From Anodontia alba (Eukaryota > Mollusca > Bivalvia > Lucinida > Lucinidae): DNA of 64,000 nucleotides. The position numbers and the translations under genes were made by a program. The stretch is taken from contig OZ024826.1 in NCBI GenBank assembly GCA_964016985.1, forward strand, positions 63,494,910 through 63,558,909, given 5' to 3'. The notes under the pieces were generated by a model. The model was not told the origin of the DNA, ran no database searches, and was given only the letters and a program-made list of their open reading frames with translations. Of this stretch, positions 23,231-34,915 are shown piece by piece (positions within the stretch are counted from its first letter, which is position 1; every line of letters starts with the position of its first letter).

Positions 23231-24872
23231 CAGGGTTCTCGGGGACGCAGAATCCTGCGTCCCGGGACGCATAAATCAGGGTCCGGACTCCTAAAAATTC
23301 CCAAAGCCGAGTCCGCGGGACGCATGTTTTTTTCCCGTGGGACTACTACTAATTATGGTCGGATTATCTGACTGAAGTATAAAGTTCGCCGCGTGTTATT
23401 CGTATCGTCGGTAGTATTTAAAAGAACAGTAATAATCCGCCGCGTGCTTTTCACACCTGCGACAGTACCGTTATTTGCAAAGCAAGCGGTAGTTAAACAG
23501 GTGTTGGCAGTTCACACTTCAGCGATCGAGTAATTAAAGCATGCGACTGACATCGGTATGCGACCCCTTCCCCCACTGTGTATTGCCTGCACCACGGACT
23601 GATTCATCGAAAATACACGCGCAGGTATCATGATTTCATCCGTTTATGTTTTTTTGTTTGTTTTTTTTTGTTATTAGTAGATCATTTTTTTTTTTCAATT
23701 TAAAAATTTTCGGACGCTAAATTTTCGTCAATAACATCAAAAACGCCCGCTTTTTTTTTTTTTTTTTTTTTTTGTTAAAAGACAAATGTCTCAGACAAGT
23801 GTACCTTATCCCTTTGCGAGATATCAGTCTGCGCTCAGGTCTGCGGTTCTAAACGGTTATTCCTGCTTGTCACTAAGAAAAAAAAGAAGAAAAAAGAGTT
23901 TCTCAAGTCCCATAGAATCTATCCCGTAAGCCATGTGAAGAGTCTAATGGGACTGCTCAGATGCACCCCGGACGACGGTATATGATTCGAGACTTTTATA
24001 GTTTAAGTTACATTTTCTATTGCTCCCGCATGAAGAAAGCACGTGCTCATAATGGTAGCGCGTGCTCGTAAGAGTAACGTCATTTGACAGCGTGGCGGGA
24101 AACCGTTTTGGGAGAAAAACGAACTATTACCATGTTGCATAGTAGAGCACTTTCTTGTCAGAAATGCATATGAATCAGACACATATTTAAAATAGAACTA
24201 AATTATCAAGAGTTTTTCGGCAAATCAAAGCAGTTGATCGAAATTTCAGATAGTGAAGAAGTCCCGGACATTTTTTCGCAGCGTGTATTGATCGCAGCAC
24301 GGTGCAAATGTAAACACTGAAATGACGTTTTGCGGGAAGCTCAGCAGAAGTGTGTGCGGATATATTGCATGTATCAGTTTGCGATAGCATATAACGGAGC
24401 TTTAATAAGTTTTGATTAAAGTATTTTCTCTTATATACATAACACTCAATATCACTTAATACAGACAGCAACGAACTACGAACCAAACTTTTTGGGTTGG
24501 GGTATTGAATTTAAGTGCGACGATCTTTACCATGCAAGTAAAATAGGTTATGGTTGTCATGTCTGCAGTCATATCTTCCCGGTCTGCAAAGATGTGTCTA
24601 TCTTCCCATCAGGGAGACATAATGTCATCCTGATTTATGGGCAAACTCTATTGAATTAACATCCTCGGGATGTGTGATGATGACTACCAGTTGGTTACAC
24701 ACACATTGCTCGGAATAATACATAAAGCAAAGCAGAGACCAAAATCAGTTGGTAAAAAACAAAAACAAAAAAAAACACAAAAAGTATGTGAAAATAAGAA
24801 AAACTGATTCGCCATCCGGTATTAACAGAATGAAGTTAGCTGGGACATGCTCACTATTAAAGGAGAGTCATG

Positions 24873-24905
<33 letters not shown>

Positions 24906-25012
24906 GACTCCTATTTTTGGGGAGTGGGACTCCTACTTTTTGGCTGGGACTCCTACTTTTTATAAAAAGGGAGTCCCGGACTCCCACTTTTAAAATCCTA
25001 GTGAGAACCCTG
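23231..25012 (+). mobile_element. CAGGGTTCTC DNA transposon, copy D (full length)
   Basis: Starts 'cagggttctcggggacg' and ends 'gtgagaaccctg', with a 5-bp target duplication atacc (23226-23230, 25013-25017). It is very similar to copy A over its whole 1.78 kb, differing mainly in homopolymer lengths and small indels. It carries the shared module with 'cacgtgctcataatggtag' near 24039. No long ORF. Confidence 0.9.
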
Positions 25013-25017
25013 ATACC

Positions 25018-25486
25018 TCCCCAGACATATATGTCAACAGTCTTGCAAATGAGTGTAATGGTTGTGTTTCATCCCTGCCAGAGGACTCATCAGGTGACTT
25101 CCAGGAGGGTTTGCCATTGGAACTATGTGTTTTGCATGCTTTAGTGTAATGATAAAAACCACATTGTTCAAATTTTTGGAGAATTACAACAACTTTTTTG
25201 GATGTCTGAATTTTTAGGATGTTTACACTAGTCCATGTTTCAATGAAAGGTTTGTTTGCAAGTTTGTCAAGTAATTTGTCAATAGTACTCCTACTGCCAA
25301 AAGATGTGACAATTTAATTGTTTGTTTAAGACAGGTATTAAAAGAACACAAGTAAGCCTAAAGGTTTCTTAAATAATCTACAGGTACTCTCCAAAGTATT
25401 TTTATTTTTAAGTCAAGTCAAATAGCTGAAAGTTAAAAACTAATATTTCAGAATCACATATCATACATGTACACATCATCATAATC
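25018..25486. other. unassigned intronic sequence
   Basis: No repeat or gene recognised. Confidence 0.6.
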
Positions 25487-25593
25487 AGATTTTTGATTAA
25501 CCTGCAGGTACAGGGGCAACATCCACACCAGTGGGCCCCCGTCCAGATAGCTGGCTTGCTGCACGCATGGCAGATCTCACACCAGATCTCCAG

Positions 25594-26842
25594 CAGGGCT
25601 CTGGAAATTTTGAAATCTGAATCGGTCCAGCCGATGACGATGACGTCATCAATGAGCCCATTTCCAAAAAAAAAAAAAAAAAATATGTGTATATCACCTG
25701 TCACGAAAACTAATGACAATTGGCAGTCCTATAACTCCTTTTAAATAATACACCTCAACTCCGTTATATGACGGAAGTCCGAGGACAACGAGCATGATCA
25801 AAGCTGGCGTCATCAATAAATACAGTCAGGTATGTAAAAAGAAAGAAAAACAAAAAAGAAAAAACGGTTTTGTTGTTATTTCCACCTCCGCCGGGTTTTC
25901 CTAAATTATTTATAAACAACTGATTCCCGTCTTGTATAAGCGCGAAGACGGCGAGAAACAGGAGAGACGGAACGAAACGACTTTCATGGACTTAATTAGG
26001 TCTAATAAAAGGCCCGCGCCACGGGCGGTTTTGCAGTTTTCAGTGTTTCAAGATTTGATCAGACTGCTTAAATTTTAAGCACTGACCAATCTTGTCTAGC
26101 GCAAGTGGTGCATTACTTACTTTTACTGTGAAATCTACCTTGAATTATACTCACGTGTTACGGCAATCAACAAAAAAAAAGAAAAAAAAAAAGAAGCAAT
26201 CAATAATACCCAGATCAGACGCCGTTGTATGCGACATCTGATCAGGACGTACACGGTTTGGGAATTCATTTATCGAATCTGGGACAGACAAACCGTGTTG
26301 ATCAAAACAAAAAAGAAGAGGAAGAAAATGGGTGCGTTCAAGCAGTGCATTCTTTTATCACTCACAGTAAAGCGACCTTTGATCTTTTGGACACGCCGAC
26401 TGCACCTGGATGTTTTGCAGTCTCAGTGTATTCACACATGTCACAACTGATGATTCGTGTTAATCGCTTGTTTACCGCACAAAGGTCAGTGAAGTGTTGA
26501 TTTTTTGACAATGTTTGGATAATGACGTAATTAATTTGTGCTGCGGGTAGGTTGCCGTTATTCCGCTGTCTCTCCAATATACATGTCATGACCGTTTAGA
26601 GCCTTTTGACTACCATAATATCGCATCTAAAAGGTGCGCGGACGTTGTTAGTTTGGAAAGACTTGACCGTTTGTGATTTTTTAGATATCATTGATTTGTG
26701 AAAATTGGTTGGTTTGGGAAAAATGGGGTTCAAGGCACAAACCTGTTGGACCGATTTATTAGCGTTTTGGGGTGTTTGAAATCGGTCCAGAATTCTTAAT
26801 TTCGGTCCAGACCGGCTATTTTTCCGGTTTTCCTGAGCCCTG
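25594..26842. mobile_element. non-autonomous hAT-like element nested in LINE copy 1
   Basis: Terminal inverted repeats are 'cagggctctggaaa' (left) and the complement of 'ttttcctgagccctg' (right), matching at 13 of the first 14 positions. An exact 8-bp duplication, atctccag, flanks it (25586-25593, 26843-26850). Removing element plus one duplication restores the LINE frame region. Subterminal 'cggtccag' repeats occur near both ends. An 8-bp duplication with CAGGG ends fits the hAT superfamily (established). No transposase is present, and the 91- and 73-residue ORFs near 26225 overlap each other without recognisable motifs. Confidence 0.92.
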
Positions 26843-28046
26843 ATCTCCAGGTATGTCTGTCATGAGGGTTGCTGGCCGAGAGCTTCCACTCTCTGCAATC
26901 CCTCTCTGTCAGATGTTTCCATGTCATCTTGGGCCTCCCAGGCCCACGCTTTCCATCAACCTGTATGTAAAAGGCTGTTTTGACTGCACCATTGGAGCGT
27001 TCCACATGTCCATACCTTCGGAGTCTTCTCTCCTTCAGAATGAGGTCCAGATCCTCAATGCCAAGCCACACAAGTAGCTCATTGGACCTGGTGGTGACAG
27101 TGTCTTGCGGTCTGACATTGCAGATCTGTCTGATCATTGCCCTGTCATTTCACTGCAGACGCTGGAGGTTTGTCTTTGTCAATGGCCAAGTCTTGCTAGC
27201 ATGGAGCATTGTGCTCCGCACACAAGAGCTGTACACACGGCCACGTGTTTTGAAAGAGAGGTGGCGTGAAAAGAGAACTGGTAGCAGATCCTTGAACTTC
27301 TTCCAGGCGGTTTTCACACGTGTTGTGGTTGAAAGTTCACAGCCACCTGCTGCTGAGAGCATGTCTCCTAGGTACATGTAGCAAAAGGACGCTACCACCT
27401 CAAGGTTGTCAGGTCCGACCTGGACTTCCGTCTGTGGTCTGCCATCCAAGGGGCGTGCAGTTCCCTGGTACCATGTACATCTGTAGTCAGGGTCTTTTTT
27501 CAGGGGCCTGAGCCCACTGCATTTCTTGTGCACCCAGTGCTTGCAGCCATTGCAGAAGATGCTGTTGCTGCCCACTCCAGTGTGACAGATGGCGCATGGA
27601 AACTCACCTGAACTCTGCAGGAGGTCCAGTCCCGTACCGCAGGTCATGATCTTTGTCTTCCCTGCATTTACTCTCAGTCCTTTCTTCTCCATTGCTTCTT
27701 TCCATGTCAAGAGCCTCCTGACACATTCCTCAAGCGATTCAGCGATGATAACAAGGTCATCAACATAGAGGTCTTCCCAGGGGACCCCAGAGCAGAACTC
27801 TCGTGATAAGGCTTCAAGCACAATGATGAAGAGCAGTGGGCTGAGAACTGATCCTTGGTGAACATCAACCTTCACTTCAAACTCTTCACTGTACCCCTCA
27901 CCAACACAGACATGGCTCCGCGCATTTGCATACATCCCCTGCACCAATCGCACAATCCAATCCTCCACACCAAGTTTTCTCAGCGCCCACCAGATGACCT
28001 TACGAGGTACCCGATCATATGCCTTCTCCAGGTCTACGAAAGCCAT
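26796..28046 (-). pseudogene. LINE copy 1: reverse transcriptase, PHD-like finger and C-terminal domain
   Basis: The main open frame (28046-27150) starts in motif A (MAFVDLEKAYDRVPRKVIWW). It then gives HQGSVLSPLLF, motif C as LYVDDLVII (YADD with A changed to V, both aspartates kept), and the thumb. Next comes a C4HC3 PHD-like finger (CAIC...CNGC..HWVHKKC..., whose last cysteine is lost as CTWY), followed by FCYMYLGDMLSAAGGCELST. The C-terminal part continues in another frame (27137-26796, RLRRYGHVERS, then GKRGPGRPKMTW). RT copies LINE RNA at the nicked target site (family knowledge). Frame breaks make this copy dead. Copy 2 at 60888-63485 helps define the intact layout. Confidence 0.88.
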
Positions 28047-29085
28047 GTAGTCTCTTGTTGGCAGCTAGATACTTCTCTTGCAAAGATTGCATCTGTAGTG
28101 CCTCTGCCTGGGCCGAAGCCAAACTGGGAATTGTCGATTGACACCAACTGTCTGATGAGACCGTCCACAATCCTCTCCAGGATTTTCATAACCTGCTCTG
28201 TCAGCTTGAGACCATGGTAGTTGCCCCTTTCCAATGCATCCCCCTTTCCCTTGTAGCAGCAGACAATGAAACTCTGCCCAGTCAGGGGGTACATGTACCT
28301 TGCCATCACGAATGATTGCAGCTGTGAGGTCATGGATCATGGAGGTGCCCATGTCACCGGCTGCTCGTATCATCTCCATCACTATGCCTGATGGGCCCGG
28401 TCCTTTGCCAGCCTTCATCTGTGAGATAGCCTTCTTAACCATATCAATGGTGATTGGGATGGGCGGGCCTTCCACTGGTGGTTGATAAGACAGGTGGTCT
28501 GGGTCCCAGTCACTCAACGTTGAGAAGCCTTTGGTAGTGCTCTAGCCAGGCCTTCTGCTTTGAGTCTTCGCTCATTGACATCTCTTATGCATCATTCTTC
28601 ACAGGTTTGTCACCAACAACATCAGTGTTCTCTCTTCTAAACTGGTTAGCAAGGTGGTAGACTTCTGAAGACTTGGGGTCAATATTCTCATAGACCTTCT
28701 TGTCAGCTTCTTGGCCAGCATGGTGCACTGCATGTCTGGCATTTCGTTTGGCTGCATCGTATGATGCCCTAGTGCCTTTACCAGCCTTCCAGACCTTGAA
28801 AGCTTTCCGCTTGGCAGCAATGGCCTTTTCCACGTGTTCATTTCACCACCAGGTTTCACGACGCCAACGGTGTGGCCGAGTTGTGCCACACACCTCCTCA
28901 GTAGTCTTGAGCAGTCCAGTCTTGATGTTGTTCCCAATATCCTCAGTGGCCCCATCAGCTACACCTGCAGATGTGCTCACATGCAAGTTGAAGACCTCCT
29001 GGAAATGACTGCTTGTCTGAGGGTCTTTAAGCTTCCAAACTTTGAGGCGAGGGGTGAACGTGCTTGGATTTTGGTGGCACATCAA
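28034..29085 (-). pseudogene. LINE copy 1: linker and N-terminal reverse-transcriptase region
   Basis: This is spread over at least four overlapping frames joined by frameshifts. Recognisable parts in order are PQTSSHFQEVFNLHVST, AAKRKAFKVWKAGKGTRASY, KSSEVYHLANQFRRENTD, PITIDMVKKAISQMKAGKGP (with the RT 'KAxGPSG' signature) and the LVSIDNSQFGFGPGRGTTDA fingers motif. In copy 2 the same region is one continuous frame, so the breaks here are mutations and not gene borders. Confidence 0.85.
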
Positions 29086-29954
29086 TCCTCATGTCGCATA
29101 CAAGAAGCTGATGTTGCAGAGCTACTTCCTCGCCAGGGATCACTTTTACATCTGTGACAAGTTTGCGCATGGTCCTATGGAAAAGGATGAAGTCTATCTG
29201 CGTGGCTATGTTTCCCGACTTGTACGTGATGGGATGGCTGTCACGTTTCTTGAAACGTGTTCTCAAGAAGCAGGTCAGATGCTAGGGCGTACTCTAGGAT
29301 TCTCTCACCCTCAACATCTGGTTCCGGCCTGCCATACCCCATCCCACTATGCACTTCCCTGTATCCAGTGCCTGCACGGTCTACATGGCCATTCCAATCT
29401 CCACATGGGATCAGAAATTCTGATGCTGGGATCCTGGCAGTCACAGCACGCAGCTGATCAAAGAACAGGTCCTTAACCTCATCACTTAGACCACTCTTTG
29501 GGGCATACACAGACAGAAAGGTAACCACACGCTGGCCGACTATGTGTTTCACTAAAATGATTCTGTCGGAGACTCTCTGAACCTCAAAAACTTTCTCTGT
29601 CCACTCTTCTGCCACAAACACTCCTTCCCCAGCAGTGCCTGACCAGTAGAGCTTGAACCTGGTGTCCTTGCCCTTGATTGTGCGGCAGTTGCCACCACGG
29701 TATCTGGTCTCCTGAATGCAGCAGACATCCACTTTCCTGTGAGATAGTGTTTCCACTACCTCGCAGACTCTTCCTCTCAGGGTGTTCACATTGAGTGTTC
29801 CCACCCTGAATTTCCTCAGGTGCTTGCTTGATTTGCCACAGTGGCCCGACCCTGCCTCCCACACCTGACAGGAGGCCAAGCCGAAGACGTTACCAACAGA
29901 ACTTTGATGTCTGTTGGCACCACCTAACTCTGAATCTATTGTTGTGTTTGCCAT
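29027..29954 (-). pseudogene. LINE copy 1: AP-like endonuclease domain
   Basis: The ORF at 29954-29241 (237 codons) begins MANTTIDSELGGANRHQSSV. It carries the exonuclease/endonuclease/phosphatase motifs in order: TLNVNTLRG, CCIQETRYRGG (catalytic glutamate), LSVYAPKSG, and CGDWNGHVDRAG (GDxN). The C-terminal part continues in another frame (29266-29027) with YKSGNIATQIDFIL and ALQHQLLVCD. This domain nicks the target DNA to prime reverse transcription (family knowledge). It is distantly annotated in many genomes as 'craniofacial development protein 2-like'. A frameshift near 29250 disables it. Confidence 0.88.
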
Positions 29955-30250
29955 GAAAGATTTTGGAACAACTGTTTTTACAGGATAGCCTGTCCTAGCT
30001 GATATCCCAACTCAGTTCTTTTATGGCATCTGAGCATGCACGCTGTTCCCGCACTCGGGCAGTGTGCTTTGCCATTGTCCTTATAAAGAAAGGATCGTCC
30101 GCCAAACCACAATAGCTAGAACACCAAGCCATCGGTCTGTAGATGATTGCTGCCTAGCTCTGCCACCCAGGTTGTGGCAGCCTCTTAACCCTGAAAGTGG
30201 CGAGGCAACTGTGATAGAGGGCAGCCTCACATTCCCACACTCATGTTGAG

Positions 30251-31358
30251 TGTCACAACTGGATGCAGTTTTACATCATACCCAGGACATACACAGGAGT
30301 ACCTGTGAAAGACATCTACTAAAGACACCAATACTGGCTATAATTAATGAAGATATATTAATAACTATGTCAACATATAGGAAAAGGGAACGTATTGTAA
30401 TTGCAAATAACTTCCAAATTGTTTTTGAAGTGTTGTCTTTGAAAACATTGTTGATAGTCTGCTAATTTATGTGTCAGGGTACCATTTGTCAATCAGAAGT
30501 CAAATATATATATATAGATAAATTGGTAAATACTCTAGGTAACTCTACTGACATCAAGATGTATTCTCCGGGAAAGTTTGGCATATGTTAATGCACATGC
30601 GTCACAAATATCTAATCTTTTACATGATGTCTGTGCAAACCTGCGCACTATCTAGGTAAAATAAATGACACGAATATCATACTTTATGTAAGAATGTTTT
30701 CATTCAAAGCTACACTTTGCCGAACATTCGCCAAAAATATAATATGAGCATAGGCACTGCCTAGATATGGGCATGGCCATTTAAAATTGAATCTGTTTAA
30801 ACATAGTTGCTTGGTATTAGTCCTTAAAGCCATAAAAAGCCCCAAAAAGAAGCACTTGCTTAAAGATAGTGTGGGTTAAATTTTCTTTTAAGCATTTTTT
30901 ATGTCTCTATAGAATCGTGCTCCTCATTAGAATGTGAGATACATACGAAAAAAACTAGATTTCTATTTTTAATAATAAAACTATTATTTAAAGAAAAAGA
31001 AAGAAAAACAAAACAAAAAACATTTAAATGGTAGTTGCTAGTTTTATTTTCCTTATCAACACTGCCATTAAGAATGGCTATAAAATTATCCACAGTGATA
31101 AATACTTCTGCTTTCTTTTGTCAGTTGCTCTTCATCTATAATTGTGGCAGAATGACCATAACATTTAATGGCGATGCTGCTGGAATGAATAGCTTTATGG
31201 GTTTGGACCAAGGTGTAAATATCTTTCATGTCTATCATGCATTGTATGACATATACAGTCCTTACCACAAGACAAAAAATCTGTGAAATTTCTGCACAAG
31301 CGTCTCTAGCTGCCTTATCACCTCTGCTAAAAACTAATAAATCGCTGACATCAAGCTA
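30251..31358. other. unassigned intronic sequence
   Basis: AT-rich with no gene recognised. ORFs of 60-83 residues near 30900-31290 lack motifs and overlap on both strands. Confidence 0.6.
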
Positions 31359-32603
31359 TGAGGGCTAGTCAATAAGTAACCAGCCTATCCCATTTCCAGT
31401 TGCCTTGTTTCAATACATGTTTTAGGCCTGAGGGCAAAATTGCACCCTTATCATGTCATTCACTCATAAGATATTGAATGTCAAACATGGCTAGCGATAC
31501 AAAAGTAAGCTTTTCATCAAAAGTTGAGTACCGTGCTGTAATTCGGTACTTGTATTTGAAAGGGAAAACAGGTCAGGAAATACATTGCGAGTTGACCAAT
31601 GTTTATGGGTCTTCTGCACCATCGTATGCACAAGTTAAATTCTGGATTAGGGAATTGAAACGCAGTAGAACGTCTTTAGAAGACGAAACCAGGTCTGGAC
31701 GCCCATCAGATGCCACCGATGAAGAAACGTGTAACAAAGTACGGGATCTGGTGTACTCTGATAGGCGAATTGTGGAAGAAATGGTGAATGCATTACACAT
31801 TTCACATGGTAGTGTTTCAACAACTTTACATGATCGCTTGGATATGCACAAGCTAACAGCCCGTTGGGTCCCAAAATCCCTTAGCGATGAGCAAATGGCA
31901 ACCAGAGCATCAATATACAGCCCATTGTTGAAGCAGTTTCGGTCAAAGGAAGATGATTTCCTTTCACGTCTGGTGACTGTAGATGAGACCTGGGTCCATT
32001 ATTATGAGCCAGAGAATTAAGCTCAAAGTCGCCAGAGTGTAGGGCCGGGGTCTCCGAGGCCAAAGAAGTTCAAAACGCAACCCTCTGCTGGCAAGGTGAT
32101 GGCAACTGTATTTTGGGATGCACAAGGCGTTATTATGTTGGACTTTCTAGCAAAGAAAAGTACAATAACAGGTGCATATTATGCAAATTTGCTCGAATAA
32201 CTGAGAATTGTGATCCGTGAAAAACTCTCCAAAGGGATTCTGCTCCAACAGGACAATGCGAGAGTCCTCACTTGCAAAATTGCAATGGATGCTTTTGGGC
32301 GGAATGGGTACGAGCTAATACCTCACCCCGCCTATTCTCCGGACTTAGCTCCTAGTGACTATTTCCTATTCCCAAACTTGAAAAAGGATACCCGTGGACG
32401 TCATTTCCAGTCCAACGAAGAAGTCGTGACACCAGTTGAGGCGTGGGTCAGGGACAAGGACCCTGGCTTCTTCAGTTCTGGGCTGATGGCACTGGAACAC
32501 CGTTGGTCCAAGTGCATCATTCTAGAGGGCAATTACATCAAAAAAGAAGAGATCGGTCTCACCAAGAAATAAGTTAGGCTGGTTTTTTATTGACTCGCCC
32601 TCG
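31359..32603 (+). mobile_element. full-length mariner transposon
   Basis: The left end 'tgagggctagtcaataa' and the complement of the right end 'ttattgactcgccctcg' form terminal inverted repeats of about 30 bp, continuing as 'aaccagcct' on both sides. The TA dinucleotide target is duplicated (31357-31358, 32604-32605). It is 1245 bp and holds one transposase frame on the + strand. Confidence 0.95.
31478..32572 (+). pseudogene. mariner transposase with two nonsense codons
   Basis: This is one reading frame of about 364 codons with only two interruptions, TAA at 32018-32020 and TAA at 32198-32200. There is no frameshift. The N-terminus has paired helix-turn-helix character (EYRAVIRYLYLKGKTGQEIH). 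A WVPKSLSDEQ linker follows. Then come the catalytic triad motifs VTVDETWVHYYEPE, LLQQDNAR and AYSPDLAPSDYFLFP. The last two aspartates are separated by 34 residues, the D34D spacing of true mariners. Mariner transposases cut and paste the element at TA sites (family knowledge). The length fits the usual ~345-350 residues. The start could be 31478 or the next ATG at 31490. The stops make this copy inactive, although the element's ends remain good. Confidence 0.93.
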
Positions 32604-32605
32604 TA

Positions 32606-33721
32606 TATCAGTTGTTAGCTTTCCCCGAAATGTTTACAGTTTTATCCTGAGTTGTATACACTCATTGGTATTTGCAGTTTTTTAGATCGTAGCCGCTGCT
32701 CTCCATTGACTGTAGAAAATGTTTTCATAGTGTACATGTACCAATTTTCTGCTGATTGTGTTGCTTTTTTCAAAGTTTGTGATTTTGTGTGATTTCGACC
32801 AAGTAAATGGAAACAGAAAAAAAATGATGTCAGCACAATTTATTTTTAATGAATTTGGCAGCAGGTGATTGTAATGATAATAATAATAATAATTTTTTAA
32901 AATAATAATAATGATAATAAAGTTTTTATTATTATCATTATAACAATATTTCATTTATTTATGCTAATAATTATCATAATATAAGAAAACAGCTGAGCAA
33001 TAAAAACATTTTTTTTTCATATATGGGAACAGCGAAGGATCAGTACATACTCATGAGGACAATCTCTTTTTGTTGCTACAGTCTCAACAATTCTACAAGT
33101 AGATCGTGTGTAGAAGCGCAAGCTGGTCTGGACCTTGATTTCACATAATTATATGACAAAATGGATAATAATAGTATTAGCCATAAGAAGAAGAAATAGA
33201 AGAATGAGTAAAAATAATAATAAGAAGAAGAAGAATAGTAAATGTCATTTCAAGTCAGTGTTGTTCTGCTTATTCTGCTTGTGATTGCAGGAAGGGATTT
33301 TTATACCTTACAAGATCATAGTTCACGTTAGATATCCAGTTTCCTGCCTTGAAATAAAAAAATGTTGCCTTTAGAAATAAAAAACACAGTTCAATGAATT
33401 TCAAATTAACTCTTGCTGAATAAATTAAGATGCCACACCCACTTCTAATTGCCCAATCAGATTACTCGATCCAAATTGTTGATATAAATTCACATACTGA
33501 ATGGCAAACAGTGCAGATTCAGATCAGTTGGCTTTTTACGGCATGGTCAAATTTGTGTCCCCATGCATTTGTATGGGAAAAATGTTGAAAAGTTATTTTC
33601 TCAAATTGTATTAAAGACTAATGGCTGAAACTTAAAATGTGTGATAAAAGTAGTAAAACATTTTAATTATAATCAAAATTTTGTCCCCTGAGGGTTATTT
33701 GCCCTTGTCCCTGGGCTATAA
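32606..33721. other. unassigned intronic sequence with AT-rich repeats
   Basis: A hairpin-like 'taatgataataataataat' / 'attattatcattat' pair lies at about 32872-32942, and an AAG/AAT-rich microsatellite at about 33187-33240. The motif 'caaacagtgcagattcagat' is at about 33505. No gene. Confidence 0.6.
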
Positions 33722-33900
33722 ACAGTACAGCTCGAGTGGTTTTTCAAAATCGTCCCCCCCCCTCCCCCCGAGCCAGTGGGGAGTGGATTCAAGTGGGAAG
33801 GATTAAATTTTAGTATCCCACGGTGGTTTCACCCGCGCCGGTGGATCCGCTGTGTTCCCATGGTAAAAATCACCTGATAAAATTACTTTCGAACAGGTAA
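33722..33900 (+). repeat. 'acagtacagctcgagtggtt' repeat, copy 1
   Basis: Begins 'acagtacagctcgagtggtt', 'tttcaaaatcg', then a C-run and G/C-rich inverted phrases around 'ggtggatcc'. The reverse orientation occurs at 49235-49415, where 'attttgaaaaaccactctag' and 'ctgtactgt' close the element. Non-coding. Confidence 0.65.
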
Positions 33901-34915
33901 AATTCGATGCGATTATGACAGGCGATTCAAACAGCCGCGGGGCAACGGGGTGTTTCTGCGATGAAGTGTGAAAGCTGTTTCCAAAGGGGCGTGGCTAAAG
34001 CCAGTTGTACTTTTCAGTGTTTCGGTTGAACAGGACCAAACTGCCGTCCTGATTAAAGTCAGTCCTTTCAACTCAATGTGTGACAGCAATTAACAAATTT
34101 TGATTGTCAGCATTCCCATTCACCATGAGTGTACAGAATTGTTGGGATCTACGTACACAAAACGTACCGCAAATTTGGTGCATAAATTGCAATATTCGTA
34201 CATCCTGCTTGAATCAGTTTTCGCTCATTAGCATCCTTTTGAATATTAATAATGCATCAAAACACTGCGATTGCCGGTGGACAATAACGAATGCATACAG
34301 CCAGTGCATAGAAACGGATCAAGGAGTTTTCCAAATTGCCACATTCCGATCCCCCAAAATTAGGTTTATTCCCTTGTTCTCTTGAAATATTAACCAATGC
34401 TGCCTTGTTCCTTGAAATATATTTGGGTGTTCCCTTGGTCCACAGAAAACCCCGGTAGCCCCATTCACTGTTCAAGCACGTAACATGGGTCACGACAAAG
34501 CTCCATATGAAAAAGTGCCGATTCTGTGGCTTAGTCTGGTCCGGCCAACAAGTGGGTCCGGCATGGTCATTTTTACTTAATGGGCCATAGAAAACAAAAC
34601 AAACACTCAAAAATCACAAAGAGAATCCAACATCTGCCCCCAATCGACAAATTACGTATTTATGTTTGGTATTCCTGTAACTGCCTTTTCCCATGCAACA
34701 ACCGCGCACACTCAATATAAATGACATATACTGTGGTAAAAGACAGGGAAATTCTCACTCGCGTGCAACAACTGCACGTGTCAGTATAAATTTATTTAAA
34801 GGGGCACTGTCAGTGAGACATTGAACCAATAAGACAGCCCATGTGAAAAGGGTGTCTGTCACACAAAAACACGCTTTACGAACACAAGGGGCCATAGAAG
34901 CTAATGACAAGTAAA
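33901..34915. other. unassigned intronic sequence
   Basis: Contains the phrase 'attaggtttattcccttgtt' at 34361, shared with 15270. No gene. Confidence 0.55.

Larger units (their letters stand above)
25487..30250 (-). mobile_element. APE-type non-LTR retrotransposon (LINE), copy 1, interrupted
   Basis: The 3' end (tail 'atttttgattaacctgcagg' on the + strand) is at about 25487, and the coding 5' end is near 29954 with a probable 5' UTR up to about 30250. A hAT-like element (25594-26842) is inserted near the 3' end. The same family occurs at 22362-22760 and 60888-63485. The clade is not assigned. Confidence 0.88.

Noticed and set aside
26225..26500. ORFs of 91 and 73 residues inside the hAT-like element as a transposase remnant
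   Set aside because: They overlap in different frames, contain no hAT catalytic or dimerisation motif, and are too short.
28300..29476. Several + strand ORFs of 60-144 residues across LINE copy 1
   Set aside because: Antisense shadows of the LINE coding strand. The minus strand carries all endonuclease and RT motifs.
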